A stretch of DNA of 64,000 nt, taken from NCBI RefSeq assembly GCF_002563675.1, contig NZ_PDJC01000001.1, positions 2,046,001 to 2,110,000 on the forward strand, in the 5' to 3' direction. A program made the translations under genes and the position numbers. The notes below the pieces were generated by a model, which was not told the DNA's origin, made no database searches, and worked only from the letters and a program-made list of their open reading frames with translations. This stretch comes from Propionicimonas paludicola. GTDB taxonomy: Bacteria; Actinomycetota; Actinomycetes; Propionibacteriales; Propionibacteriaceae. Positions 18,666 through 26,541 of this stretch are shown one piece after another (the first letter of the stretch is position 1; every line of letters starts with the position of its first letter).

Positions 18666-19286
18666 TCAGGCCTCTTCGGCCGACCCTTCTTCGGTGGCCT
18701 CAGCCGACGCGGCTTCGCCGCCCAGGGACGCGTCCAGCGCCGCCTGCGACGGGGTGGCCGCGATCGACAGGATCAGGTGACCCGGATCGCCGGTGAACAC
18801 CGCACCCTTGGGCAGCTTCAGGTCCTTGACGGTGACCGTGGAGCCAACCTCGAGCCCGGTCACATCGACCTCGATGTCCGCGGGGATGTGGGTGGCCTCG
18901 ACCTCGAGGCTGACCGACTGGGCGTCCATCACGATCATGCCCTCGGAGACATGCTCGCCGACGACCTGGATGGCGACCTCGACGGTCACCTTCTCGCCCT
19001 TGCGGACGATGACCAGGTCGAGGTGCTCGATGTCGCCCTTGATCGGGTTCTTCTGGATCTGCTTGGCCAGCGCCAGCTGCGACTTGCCCTCATCGACGGT
19101 GATTTCCAGCACGGCGTTCGCGGTGCGCAGAGCGAGCTGGACCTCGTGGCCGGGCAGGGCCAGATGTACCGGATCGGTGCCATGACCGTAGAGAACCGCA
19201 GGCACCAGGCCCGCACGACGGGCCCGACGGGCCGCACCCTTGCCGAATTCGGTACGCGACTGGGCCGCGATCTTGTTCTCAGACAC
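18666..19286 (-). CDS. rplY: 50S ribosomal protein L25 (CTC/TL5 form)
   Basis: The long form of L25: an N-terminal L25 domain that binds 5S rRNA, then a TL5-type beta domain and an acidic tail (EEGSAEEA). I chose the GTG at 19286 (206 residues, beginning SENKIAAQSRTEFGKGAARR) because family members begin with this motif. An upstream ATG at 19373 would add 29 residues with no counterpart. AGGGAG lies upstream of the GTG. Its place between prs and pth is conserved, although here two glycosyltransferase genes intervene on the prs side. Confidence 0.95.
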   Translation of the reverse strand: MSENKIAAQSRTEFGKGAARRARRAGLVPAVLYGHGTDPVHLALPGHEVQLALRTANAVLEITVDEGKSQLALAKQIQKNPIKGDIEHLDLVIVRKGEKVTVEVAIQVVGEHVSEGMIVMDAQSVSLEVEATHIPADIEVDVTGLEVGSTVTVKDLKLPKGAVFTGDPGHLILSIAATPSQAALDASLGGEAASAEATEEGSAEEA

Positions 19287-19448
19287 TTTGCCTACCAACT
19301 CCCTAACTTCGTCAGCTTCCGCCTCGACGACTCCAGGACCGGCGGCGCGCACTGCGCGCACCTTGTCGATCACGGGCTCCTGGCCCCTCGCCGAGGCAAC
19401 CTCGGGATCTTATCGCGTCTGCGGCTCCGCAGCTAAATCGAGAGACGC

Positions 19449-20711
19449 TCAGGGCTGTGCGTCATGCACGCCGTCGCCCAGGTGCCAGAGCACGGCGAGA
19501 TAGACGATCTGCGACGCCGCTCCCGCGAGCACCAACAACCAGCGGTACGCGCGGCTCGACGATGCCCCGGCCGCTGCCGCCGCCAGCGGGAACGCAGCAC
19601 CGAGCAGCCGCGGCAGCGAGGTGGACACCGGGGCCACCAGAACCAGGTAGCCGAGCACCATCCCGACCCACGTCCACACCACCAGCCCCAACCGGAGCAC
19701 CGGCCGGCTGAGCATCACCGCTGCCACCGCCAGCACACCGACCACCGCCGCGAACGCGGAGAACGGCCCGAGCAGCGCCGCGAGAGAGCCCACGTACGCA
19801 TCCAGCGGGCGCAGAATGAGGCCGCCCCGCCACGCTGCCTCCGTGGCCAGGTAGGCGTTCGGGACGCCGGTGACCACGGCGGCGATCACCGGCCAGGCGA
19901 CGGCGGACACTCCCCCGGCCAGCACCAGCACGGCCAGGCCACCCAGCCGCAGCGGACGTCCGGAGCGTCGGGCCGTCCAGATCGAGGTCACTGCAACGAC
20001 CAGAGTCAGCCCGAACAACGGGGCGCCGAGCGGACGGGTGAGCGCGGCGAGCAGGACCACCGGCGCGGCCAGCAGGTAGTGCTGTTGGCTGATCAGCAGC
20101 AACGCGCCGGCGACCAGCAGGAAGGCCAGGGACTCGGCGTAGGCGAACTGCAGCACCGGCGCGGTCGTCGCGAAGGAGATGATCGCGACCGCCGTGAGTG
20201 CGGCGGCGTGGTCGGCACGCAGCCGGAAGAACCGGTAGGCGACCAACAGGAAGCCCAGGCAGGCCAGCGCAGAGACGGACGTGGCCGCGACCGGCCAGCT
20301 CAGCCCGGTGACCGCGGTGATCCCCCGCACCAGGAACGGGTAGACCGGCAGGAATGCCCACTGGCTACCCCCGATCTGGCCACTCTCGGTGATCGGCAGC
20401 ACGCTCGGGTAGCCCTCGTCGTGGATCCGCTGGTACAGGCCGCCGTCCCAGATGCTGGCGTAGTCGAAGTACGTCCCCGGGTTCGGCAGGGCCGGCAACG
20501 GCTCCTGGTGCTGCAGCACGATCAGCGTCCACACCAGCACGTGCAGTCGTCCGAGCAGCCAGACCAGACCGACCTGGGCCCACCACGGCAGACCAATGAG
20601 CCCGGACCACAGTCGTCGCCCGGCGCGGACGCCGCGGTCGGCAAAGCCGCTCAGCGCCTCAAGAGGGCCGTCGATCTCGGCCAGACCACCCTGTGCCGCC
20701 CGCCCGGTCAT
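19449..20711 (-). CDS. PIG-V-like membrane mannosyltransferase, copy 2
   Basis: About 420 residues with roughly ten hydrophobic segments. The first outside loop carries WDGGLYQRIHDEGYP, and FLPVYPFLVRG follows. This WD..Y..I...GY pattern marks the PIG-V (GPI mannosyltransferase II) fold of GT-C enzymes, which use polyprenyl-phosphate sugars at the outer membrane face. The bacterial acceptor is unknown. I use the ATG at 20711; a start at 20762 would overlap the upstream gene by 17 bp. It is a diverged tandem duplicate of the gene immediately upstream, with the same order of motifs and similar length. Both sit between prs and rplY, which are usually neighbours. Confidence 0.8.
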   Translation of the reverse strand: MTGRAAQGGLAEIDGPLEALSGFADRGVRAGRRLWSGLIGLPWWAQVGLVWLLGRLHVLVWTLIVLQHQEPLPALPNPGTYFDYASIWDGGLYQRIHDEGYPSVLPITESGQIGGSQWAFLPVYPFLVRGITAVTGLSWPVAATSVSALACLGFLLVAYRFFRLRADHAAALTAVAIISFATTAPVLQFAYAESLAFLLVAGALLLISQQHYLLAAPVVLLAALTRPLGAPLFGLTLVVAVTSIWTARRSGRPLRLGGLAVLVLAGGVSAVAWPVIAAVVTGVPNAYLATEAAWRGGLILRPLDAYVGSLAALLGPFSAFAAVVGVLAVAAVMLSRPVLRLGLVVWTWVGMVLGYLVLVAPVSTSLPRLLGAAFPLAAAAAGASSSRAYRWLLVLAGAASQIVYLAVLWHLGDGVHDAQP

Positions 20712-20745
20712 CGTCCCGCCTGGCTGTGCTGGTCGCGCCGCGACC

Positions 20746-22014
20746 TCACGGAGCCTGCACATTCGAGCCGGTCCAGCGCCACACGAAGACCATCCAGACC
20801 ACTTGGCTGATCGCGGCGCCCAACAGCAGCAGCCCGCGATAGGCGCGGCTTCGGGAAGCCCCAGCCGCGGCGAGAGCGAGCGGGAAGGCCGGGGCCAGCA
20901 GCCGAATCAGGCTGGTGTTCACCGGAACCACCACGGCCAGATAGGCCACGCAGCTGAGCACCCACGTCCACATCACCACTCCCAGGCTCATCACAGCCCT
21001 GGCCAGCAGAGCTCGGATCACGACGAGGGCAGCCACGATACCGACGACCACCCCGACGATGGGGCCGAAGTAGGTGACCATCGAACGCACATAGAGCTTG
21101 AACGGGAACTGGCTCTCCCCACCGTGCCAGGCGGCCTCGGTGAGCAGGTACGCGTTCGGCACGCCGGTGACCGCCGCCGCGATCGCCGGCCACAGCCCGA
21201 TGGCCGCCACCGACACTACGGCCAGTGCGGCCAGCGAGACCCACCGGCCCCGGGACAGCCGGACGCCGTTGCGCCACTGCCACCAGGCCGAGACGATCAG
21301 CAGCAGGCTGGCCAGCGCCAACGGGGCGGCCAGTGGGCGGGTCAGTCCGGCCAGCAGCACCAGCGGAATGCTGAGCAGATAACGCTCCCGGGACCAGGCC
21401 AGCAGGATCGCCGCCACCAGCACTAGCGCCACCGACTCGGAGTACGGGATCTGGAAGATCGCCGAGGCCGGCGCGAACGACAGTGCGGCCAGCGCGACCA
21501 GCGCCGTCGAGTGGCCGAACCGTGGAGTGAACAGCCGGTAGGCCAGCAGGAAGAAGCCCAGCGAGGCCAGCAGCGAGACCATCGGTGCGGCCACCAGCCA
21601 GTCGAGTCCGGTGATGGCACTGACGCCGCGGACCAGGAACGGGTATCCCGGCAGGAAGGCCCACGGGTTGTTGTCGACCAGGCCGGCCGCGTCGCGGGGC
21701 AGCACGGCCGGATATCCGTTCTGGTAGATCTCGCGGAAGAAGCCGGCGTCCCAGCCGTTGCTGTACTCCAGGTAGCCGGGCTGGGCCGACGACCACGGAG
21801 TGGAGTCCTGGCGATTGGCCACGATCACGAACAGCCAGGCCGTGAAGAGCCGTCCGAGCAGCCAGATGGCACCGACCTGCAGCCACCACGGCCAGCTCGC
21901 AAGCCAGCGCACCAGCGGATCGACGCGGCGCAACTGGCGCCGGATCGCGACTCCGGCCTGCTCGAGCAGGCGGTCGGCAGCGTTCGTGGTCATTGTCGAT
22001 TCGCTGCCGATCAT
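20746..22014 (-). CDS. PIG-V-like membrane mannosyltransferase, copy 1
   Basis: 422 residues with an N-terminal cytoplasmic helix and about ten hydrophobic segments. WDAGFFREIYQNGYP and AFLPGYPFLVRG correspond to the PIG-V marks of its downstream neighbour. AGGGG stands 6 nt before the ATG at 22014. A second ATG at 21993 is possible. The gene lies 12 bp after prs and overlaps the frame of the downstream copy, so prs and both glycosyltransferases are likely one transcript. The sugar and acceptor cannot be read from sequence. Confidence 0.8.
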   Translation of the reverse strand: MIGSESTMTTNAADRLLEQAGVAIRRQLRRVDPLVRWLASWPWWLQVGAIWLLGRLFTAWLFVIVANRQDSTPWSSAQPGYLEYSNGWDAGFFREIYQNGYPAVLPRDAAGLVDNNPWAFLPGYPFLVRGVSAITGLDWLVAAPMVSLLASLGFFLLAYRLFTPRFGHSTALVALAALSFAPASAIFQIPYSESVALVLVAAILLAWSRERYLLSIPLVLLAGLTRPLAAPLALASLLLIVSAWWQWRNGVRLSRGRWVSLAALAVVSVAAIGLWPAIAAAVTGVPNAYLLTEAAWHGGESQFPFKLYVRSMVTYFGPIVGVVVGIVAALVVIRALLARAVMSLGVVMWTWVLSCVAYLAVVVPVNTSLIRLLAPAFPLALAAAGASRSRAYRGLLLLGAAISQVVWMVFVWRWTGSNVQAP

Positions 22015-22026
22015 CGCTGCCCCTAT

Positions 22027-23004
22027 CTAGTGGCTGCCGTGGAACAGAGAGGCGACCGATCCGTCCTCGAAGACCGCCTGAATGGCGGCCGCAATCAACG
22101 GTGCCATCGACAACACGGTGAGCTTCGGGATGGTGATGTCCTCGCTGATCGGCAGAGTGTTGGTGACGATCACTTCTTCGAACTCGGACTCATTGAGCCG
22201 TTGCGGGGCCGGCCCGGACAGAATCGGGTGGGTGGCGGCCGCGATGACGGCCTTGGCCCCGAAACTCTTCAGCGCGGCTGCCGCCTGGCAGATCGTCCCG
22301 GCCGTATCGATCATGTCGTCGACCAGCAGACAGACCCGCCCGGCCACATCACCGACCACCTCACCGACGGCCACCTCATTGGCCTTGTTCGGGTCGCGGC
22401 GCTTGTGGATGATGGCCAGCGGGGTGCCGAGTTCGTCCGACCACATGTCGGCCAGCCGGACTCGTCCGGCGTCGGGCGAGACCACGGTCATCTCGGAGAC
22501 GTCGTAGTGGGCCTTGATGTACTCGACCAGGACGGGCAGAGCCAGCAGGTGGTCCACCGGGCCGTCGAAGAAGCCCTGGATCTGGGCGGCGTGCAGGTCG
22601 ATCGACATCAGCCGGTCGGCGCCGGCGGTCTTGTACAGGTCGGCGATCAGCCGGGCCGAGATCGGCTCCCGGCCGGCATGCTTCTTGTCCTGGCGGCCGT
22701 AGGGGTAGAACGGCGACACCACGGTGATCCGCTTGGCCGAGGCCCGCTTCAGGGCGTCGATCATGATCAGCTGTTCCATCAGCCACTCGTTGACCGGGGC
22801 CGGATGCGACTGGATCACGAAGGCGTCCGCGCCACGCACCGACTCTTCGAACCGGACGTAGATCTCGGAGTTGGCGTAGGTCAGCGAGCGGGTTGGCACC
22901 AGGCCCACGCCGAGCAGGTTCGCCACCTCCTCGGCAAGTTCGGGGAAGGCCCGTCCGGTGCACAGCATCAGGTGCTTGTTGTTCGGACGAGTGATGCCGC
23001 TCAC
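22027..23004 (-). CDS. prs: Ribose-phosphate pyrophosphokinase
   Basis: 325 residues. It makes PRPP from ribose 5-phosphate and ATP for nucleotide, His and Trp synthesis and, in actinobacteria, for decaprenyl-phosphoryl ribose. Visible marks are NSEIYVRFEESVRG, the ATP-binding flexible loop region PFYPYGRQDKKH, DLHAAQIQGFF and the PRPP loop VDDMIDTAGT. The GTG start overlaps the glmU stop codon by four bases (GTGA), so the two are translationally coupled. Confidence 0.98.
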   Translation of the reverse strand: MSGITRPNNKHLMLCTGRAFPELAEEVANLLGVGLVPTRSLTYANSEIYVRFEESVRGADAFVIQSHPAPVNEWLMEQLIMIDALKRASAKRITVVSPFYPYGRQDKKHAGREPISARLIADLYKTAGADRLMSIDLHAAQIQGFFDGPVDHLLALPVLVEYIKAHYDVSEMTVVSPDAGRVRLADMWSDELGTPLAIIHKRRDPNKANEVAVGEVVGDVAGRVCLLVDDMIDTAGTICQAAAALKSFGAKAVIAAATHPILSGPAPQRLNESEFEEVIVTNTLPISEDITIPKLTVLSMAPLIAAAIQAVFEDGSVASLFHGSH

Positions 23005-24464
23005 TGCGCGCGCTCCTCGGCCGCACGTGCGGCCAGGGCGGCGTTCGCGGCCGCCTCAGTCTTGGTGCCGGCCCGCTTGCGGGCCACCCAGCCGGCGATG
23101 TTGCGCTGCTGGCCACGAGCCACCGCCAGCTCCCCCGGCCCGACCGGACCGGTGATCGTCGAGCCGGCCGCCACGTAGGCGCCGTCGGCGATGTCGACCG
23201 GCGCCACCAGCACCGAGTCGCTGCCCACGAAGCTCTGGGCGCCGACGTGGGTGGTCGACTTGGTGACCCCGTCGTAGTTGGCGAAGATCGTCCCAGCGCC
23301 GATGTTGGCGCCCTCTCCGATCACCGCGTCGCCGCAGTAGGTCAGGTGCGGCACCTTGGCGCCGGCGCCGATGATCGCCTTCTTGGTCTCGACGAAAGCG
23401 CCGATCTTGCCGCTGTCGCCGAGCTCGGTGCCCGGCCGCAGGTAGCTGAACGGGCCGACCGTGGCGCCGGCCCCGATGTTGGCCAGCTCGGCATGCGTCC
23501 TGGTCACGTGGGCTCCGGCGCCGACTTCGACGTCGATCAAGGTGGTGTCCGGGCCGATCACGGCACCGGACTCGACTGAGGTAGCGCCTTCCAGTGAGGT
23601 GCCCGGGAGCAGGGTAACGTCCTGAGCCAGGTCGACTCCCGCGTGCACCCAGGTGGTGGCCGGATCGATCACGGTGACCCCGGCCAGCATCCACTTGCGC
23701 AGGATCCGGCGGTTCAGTTCGGCATTGCGTTCGGCCAGCTGGACCCGGTCGTTGACGCCTTCGGTCTGCAGGTGGTCGTCCAGCAGCCAGGCTCCGACCG
23801 TCCGTCCATTGCTCCGGGCGAAGGCGACCACGTCGGTGAGGTAGAGCTCGCCTTGGGCATTGGCCGAGCTGAGCGAGGCGATGCCGGCAGTGAGCACCTC
23901 GGCGTCGAAGACATAGATGCCGGAGTTGATCTCAGCGATCGCCTTGGTGGCCGGGTCCGCGTCGCGCTCCTCGACGATCCGCTGCACTCCCTCGGAGTCG
24001 CGGACGATCCGTCCGTAGCCGGTGGGGTCGGGGACCTCGGCGGTGAGGACGGTGACGGCATTGCCCGCGGCCCGATGCTCAGCGACCAGGGCCTGCAGCG
24101 ACTCCCCCGCCAGCAGCGGGACGTCGCCGGAAGTGACCACGACTTCGCCGCTGATCCCGGGCAGGACGGCCAGCCCGGAGCGAACCGCATCACCGGTGCC
24201 GAGCAGTTGTTCCTGGACGGCCAGCCGTGCGTGCGGGGCGATCTCGGCCAGATGAGCGCTGACTTGCTCCCGCTGGTGACCGACCACCACGACCAGATGT
24301 TCGGGCGCGAGAGCGTCCGCAGTATCGACGGCCAGGGAGATCATCGAACGGCCAGCCACCTTGTGCAGGACCTTGGCGGTGTCCGACTTCATCCTGGTGC
24401 CAGCACCGGCGGCCATGATCACCACTGCCGCAACCGGTTCGACGACGTTGTCCTGTTCAGCCAC
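23001..24464 (-). CDS. glmU: Bifunctional GlmU (uridyltransferase/acetyltransferase)
   Basis: Makes UDP-GlcNAc for peptidoglycan by acetylating glucosamine-1-P and then uridylating it. The N-terminal domain has MAAGAGTRMKSDTAK (nucleotide loop) and TSGDVPLL. The C-terminal half is a left-handed beta helix of hexapeptide repeats with GPFSYLRPG and YCGDAVIGEGANIGAG. I prefer the GTG at 24464 (487 residues) because GGGGAG stands 7 nt before it. A GTG at 24494 would add ten residues. It is first in the glmU-prs set. Confidence 0.97.
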   Translation of the reverse strand: MAEQDNVVEPVAAVVIMAAGAGTRMKSDTAKVLHKVAGRSMISLAVDTADALAPEHLVVVVGHQREQVSAHLAEIAPHARLAVQEQLLGTGDAVRSGLAVLPGISGEVVVTSGDVPLLAGESLQALVAEHRAAGNAVTVLTAEVPDPTGYGRIVRDSEGVQRIVEERDADPATKAIAEINSGIYVFDAEVLTAGIASLSSANAQGELYLTDVVAFARSNGRTVGAWLLDDHLQTEGVNDRVQLAERNAELNRRILRKWMLAGVTVIDPATTWVHAGVDLAQDVTLLPGTSLEGATSVESGAVIGPDTTLIDVEVGAGAHVTRTHAELANIGAGATVGPFSYLRPGTELGDSGKIGAFVETKKAIIGAGAKVPHLTYCGDAVIGEGANIGAGTIFANYDGVTKSTTHVGAQSFVGSDSVLVAPVDIADGAYVAAGSTITGPVGPGELAVARGQQRNIAGWVARKRAGTKTEAAANAALAARAAEERAQ

Positions 24465-24590
24465 TGGCGCTCCCCGCTTGTTTTTCAGCTCCACGCTCCC
24501 GATGGCCCGCGGACAGGATCAGTGATCGAGCGCACGCACCTCCGAAGGGCGACTCTCACGATATCCGAGCCGACCCCCCAGCGCTCGCCG

Positions 24591-24610
24591 TGTAGGTCAA
24601 AGCCCCTACA
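24591..24610 (-). terminator. Small hairpin after the FRG gene
   Basis: TGTAGG (24591-24596) pairs with CCTACA (24605-24610). It lies about 20 nt beyond the stop of the FRG-domain gene. The stem is short and lacks a long T-run. Confidence 0.3.
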
Positions 24611-24627
24611 TCTGGTGCGTGGCTTGG

Positions 24628-25518
24628 CTACCCCAGGGGACGCGAGTAGACCTCACCGAGGCCGGCGAAGTCGGGGAAGATCGAGGCGCGGCTAAAGCCG
24701 AAGTTGTGGCGCAGCATGTCGGAGAGCACCGGCTTGACCGCGGCCGGAACCAGGATGCCGAGCATGTCGGGGAACTGGAACTGCGGACGTCCGAGGTCTT
24801 CGGTGAGCGGATCGGACCCGCACACCCGCGCCAGATACTCCTGATGCTTGGCCGGCCACGCCTTCGACGGTGGCAGAACTGGACCCAGCTCAGAGGCCGG
24901 TGACGCTTCGGCACTGAGCGGCTGGCTGTGCAGCACGAACAGGCCGCGCTGGGCGGCGATCCGAGGATCGATCGGCGGGGTCGAGTAGATCAGCGCGGCC
25001 GGCGGCTTCCTCAGCATCTCCGGATAGCTGTCAGTGCGGTAGGGCTGCTGAATCTCGGTGAAGGTGCTGCGCTGGATGGCCAACAGCAGGCCGTCCGCCT
25101 CCTTCGCCTGCGCCGAACCGTCCTCGCACAGGAACCACAAGGCGATAAACGGGTCAGTGGTGGCATCGATCAGCCGGGTGATGGCCCCGTGATGCCGCAG
25201 CCGGGCCAGGATCTCCCAGTCGCCCATCCGCTGGGCACCGTCCACTCCGAGCCGGCGGGCCTCGCGCAGCATCTCCTGCTCGCGGGCGGCCACCTCATCG
25301 GGGCTCAACTGCTCCCGGGACGCCTTGGACTCCAGCCGCCAGGCGACATCGGCGTGCCCCCGCCAGACAACGCCGGACTTGGGGCCGAGCAGCGCCGTCC
25401 CACTGATGGCGGCGAGCACCTGGCGGGCCCCGTCCCTCAGTGAGTTCGGACGCCGGCTGCGAAAGCCGGGCGTGGCCGAAGCCGGGATCTGGTAGATCAT
25501 CCACTCCGGCCAGCGCAT
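24628..25518 (-). CDS. FRG domain-containing protein
   Basis: 296 residues from the ATG at 25518. A start at 25590 would begin beside the tRNA 3' end and add unrelated residues. The FRG domain is clear: WRGHADVAWRLESKASRE near residue 50, DWEILARLRHHGAITRLID near 120-140, DPFIALWFLCE, and RGLFVLH near 215. The family's biochemical activity is not established, and members often occur in accessory regions. No signal peptide or membrane segment is seen. It stands 78 bp after tRNA-Gln on the same strand. Function unknown. Confidence 0.8.
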   Translation of the reverse strand: MRWPEWMIYQIPASATPGFRSRRPNSLRDGARQVLAAISGTALLGPKSGVVWRGHADVAWRLESKASREQLSPDEVAAREQEMLREARRLGVDGAQRMGDWEILARLRHHGAITRLIDATTDPFIALWFLCEDGSAQAKEADGLLLAIQRSTFTEIQQPYRTDSYPEMLRKPPAALIYSTPPIDPRIAAQRGLFVLHSQPLSAEASPASELGPVLPPSKAWPAKHQEYLARVCGSDPLTEDLGRPQFQFPDMLGILVPAAVKPVLSDMLRHNFGFSRASIFPDFAGLGEVYSRPLG

Positions 25519-25583
25519 GACTTCATCGTGCCAGGCGAAGGCGACACATCGCAGGACCAAGACATGGCCGAACCGCGGGTTAT

Positions 25584-25599
25584 GGAGCAACTTTGCTCC
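25584..25599 (-). terminator. Hairpin at the tRNA-Gln 3' end
   Basis: GGAGCAA and TTGCTCC form a tight stem with a two-base centre that uses the last bases of the tRNA gene. It may end or process the tRNA transcript before the FRG gene. Confidence 0.4.
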
Positions 25600-25674
25600 C
25601 CGGGCAGGAGTCGAACCTGCGTCGCTAGTCCTGATTCAAAGTCAGGCGGGCCCTGCCGGCAGACCAACCGGGGA
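25596..25674 (-). tRNA. tRNA-Gln(UUG)
   Basis: Acceptor arms TCCCCGG and CCGGGGA pair fully. The anticodon stem CCTGA/TCAGG holds the loop CTTTGAA, giving anticodon TTG. The T arm is GCAGG-TTCGACT-CCTGC. The first pair is U-A with a G discriminator, as usual for tRNA-Gln. CCA is not encoded. The stretch between anticodon and T stems is a little long. Confidence 0.88.
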
Positions 25675-25809
25675 ACGGCCACAGCGAGGTGGCCGGCCCC
25701 AACTCTACGGGTGAGCGACGGTGCTCGCGACTCGACAGCCGTGACGCGCTGAGCGCGACACGTGCGAGAGAGATTCGCCAAGGCGCGGACGGCGGTCCAG
25801 ACTTGGCCT

Positions 25810-26484
25810 ATGTCCCAGGCAGTACCGGCGAACCAGCGTGCGCGGCGAAGTCGCGTCCGAATGACCCGGAACGAGCGCCGAGAACAACTGATCGACGTGG
25901 CCCGGGCACTGTTCGCCGAGCGCGGCCTGGACGGCACCTCGGTCGAGGAGATCGCGTCCCATGCCGGGGTCAGCAAGCCGGTGATCTACGAGCACTTCGG
26001 TGGCAAGGAAGGCCTCTACGCGGTCGTCGTGGACCGCGAGGTGCGCACCCTGCACGACGCCATTCACGCCGCGATCACCACCCCGAAGGCCACCCCGCGC
26101 ACCCTGATCGAGCTGGGCACCCTGGCCCTGCTGGACTACATCGACGACCACCCCAACGGCTTCCGGATTCTGTCCCGGGACTCCTCGGCAACCTCGCCGG
26201 AGGGGTCATTCGCGACAATCCTGTCCGACGTCGCCTCCCGGGTGGAGGACCTACTGGCCGATGAGTTCACCAAGCGCTCGCTGAACCCGGCCAGCGCACC
26301 CCTGTACTCGCAGATGCTGGTCGGCCTGGTCGGGCTGGCTGGGCAGTGGTGGATGGACACCCGGGACGAGTTGGGCCTAGCCAAGCCCGTGATGGCCGCG
26401 CATCTGGTGAACCTGGCCTGGTATGGGATGCGCAACCTGCGCCCCGACCCGAAGCTGCTCACCCACCCACCAGAGAACGCCTGA
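25810..26484 (+). CDS. TetR-family transcriptional regulator
   Basis: 224 residues from the ATG at 25810. Upstream in-frame starts exist but lack family similarity, and an ATG at 25861 is also possible. The N-terminal helix-turn-helix reads GTSVEEIASHAGVSKPVIYEHFGGKEGLY. The C-terminal ligand domain has an aromatic region QWWMD near residue 180. It is transcribed toward the MFS gene 57 bp downstream, which is a plausible target. No TetR-type palindrome is obvious before it. Confidence 0.88.
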   Translation: MSQAVPANQRARRSRVRMTRNERREQLIDVARALFAERGLDGTSVEEIASHAGVSKPVIYEHFGGKEGLYAVVVDREVRTLHDAIHAAITTPKATPRTLIELGTLALLDYIDDHPNGFRILSRDSSATSPEGSFATILSDVASRVEDLLADEFTKRSLNPASAPLYSQMLVGLVGLAGQWWMDTRDELGLAKPVMAAHLVNLAWYGMRNLRPDPKLLTHPPENA

Positions 26485-26494
26485 CCCAATCCAC

Positions 26495-26508
26495 TGAGAG
26501 CGCTTGCA
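26495..26508 (+). promoter_or_regulatory. LacI-type operator-like site in MFS promoter
   Basis: TGAGAGCGCTTGCA has the TGnnAGCGCTnnCA symmetry of LacI-family operators, including the CebR-type sites of streptomycetes. It overlaps a possible -35 (TTGCAT, 26504-26509), paired with TACAGT (26529-26534). No LacI gene lies in the window. Confidence 0.35.
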
Positions 26509-26541
26509 TAACTGTCGGGGGGCACCACTACAGTCGTTCAG

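Noticed and set aside
25584-25674. tRNA-Gln as an attachment site for an integrated element
   Set aside because: No integrase gene and no second copy of the tRNA 3' end is seen in the window; the neighbours do not look like phage or ICE genes.
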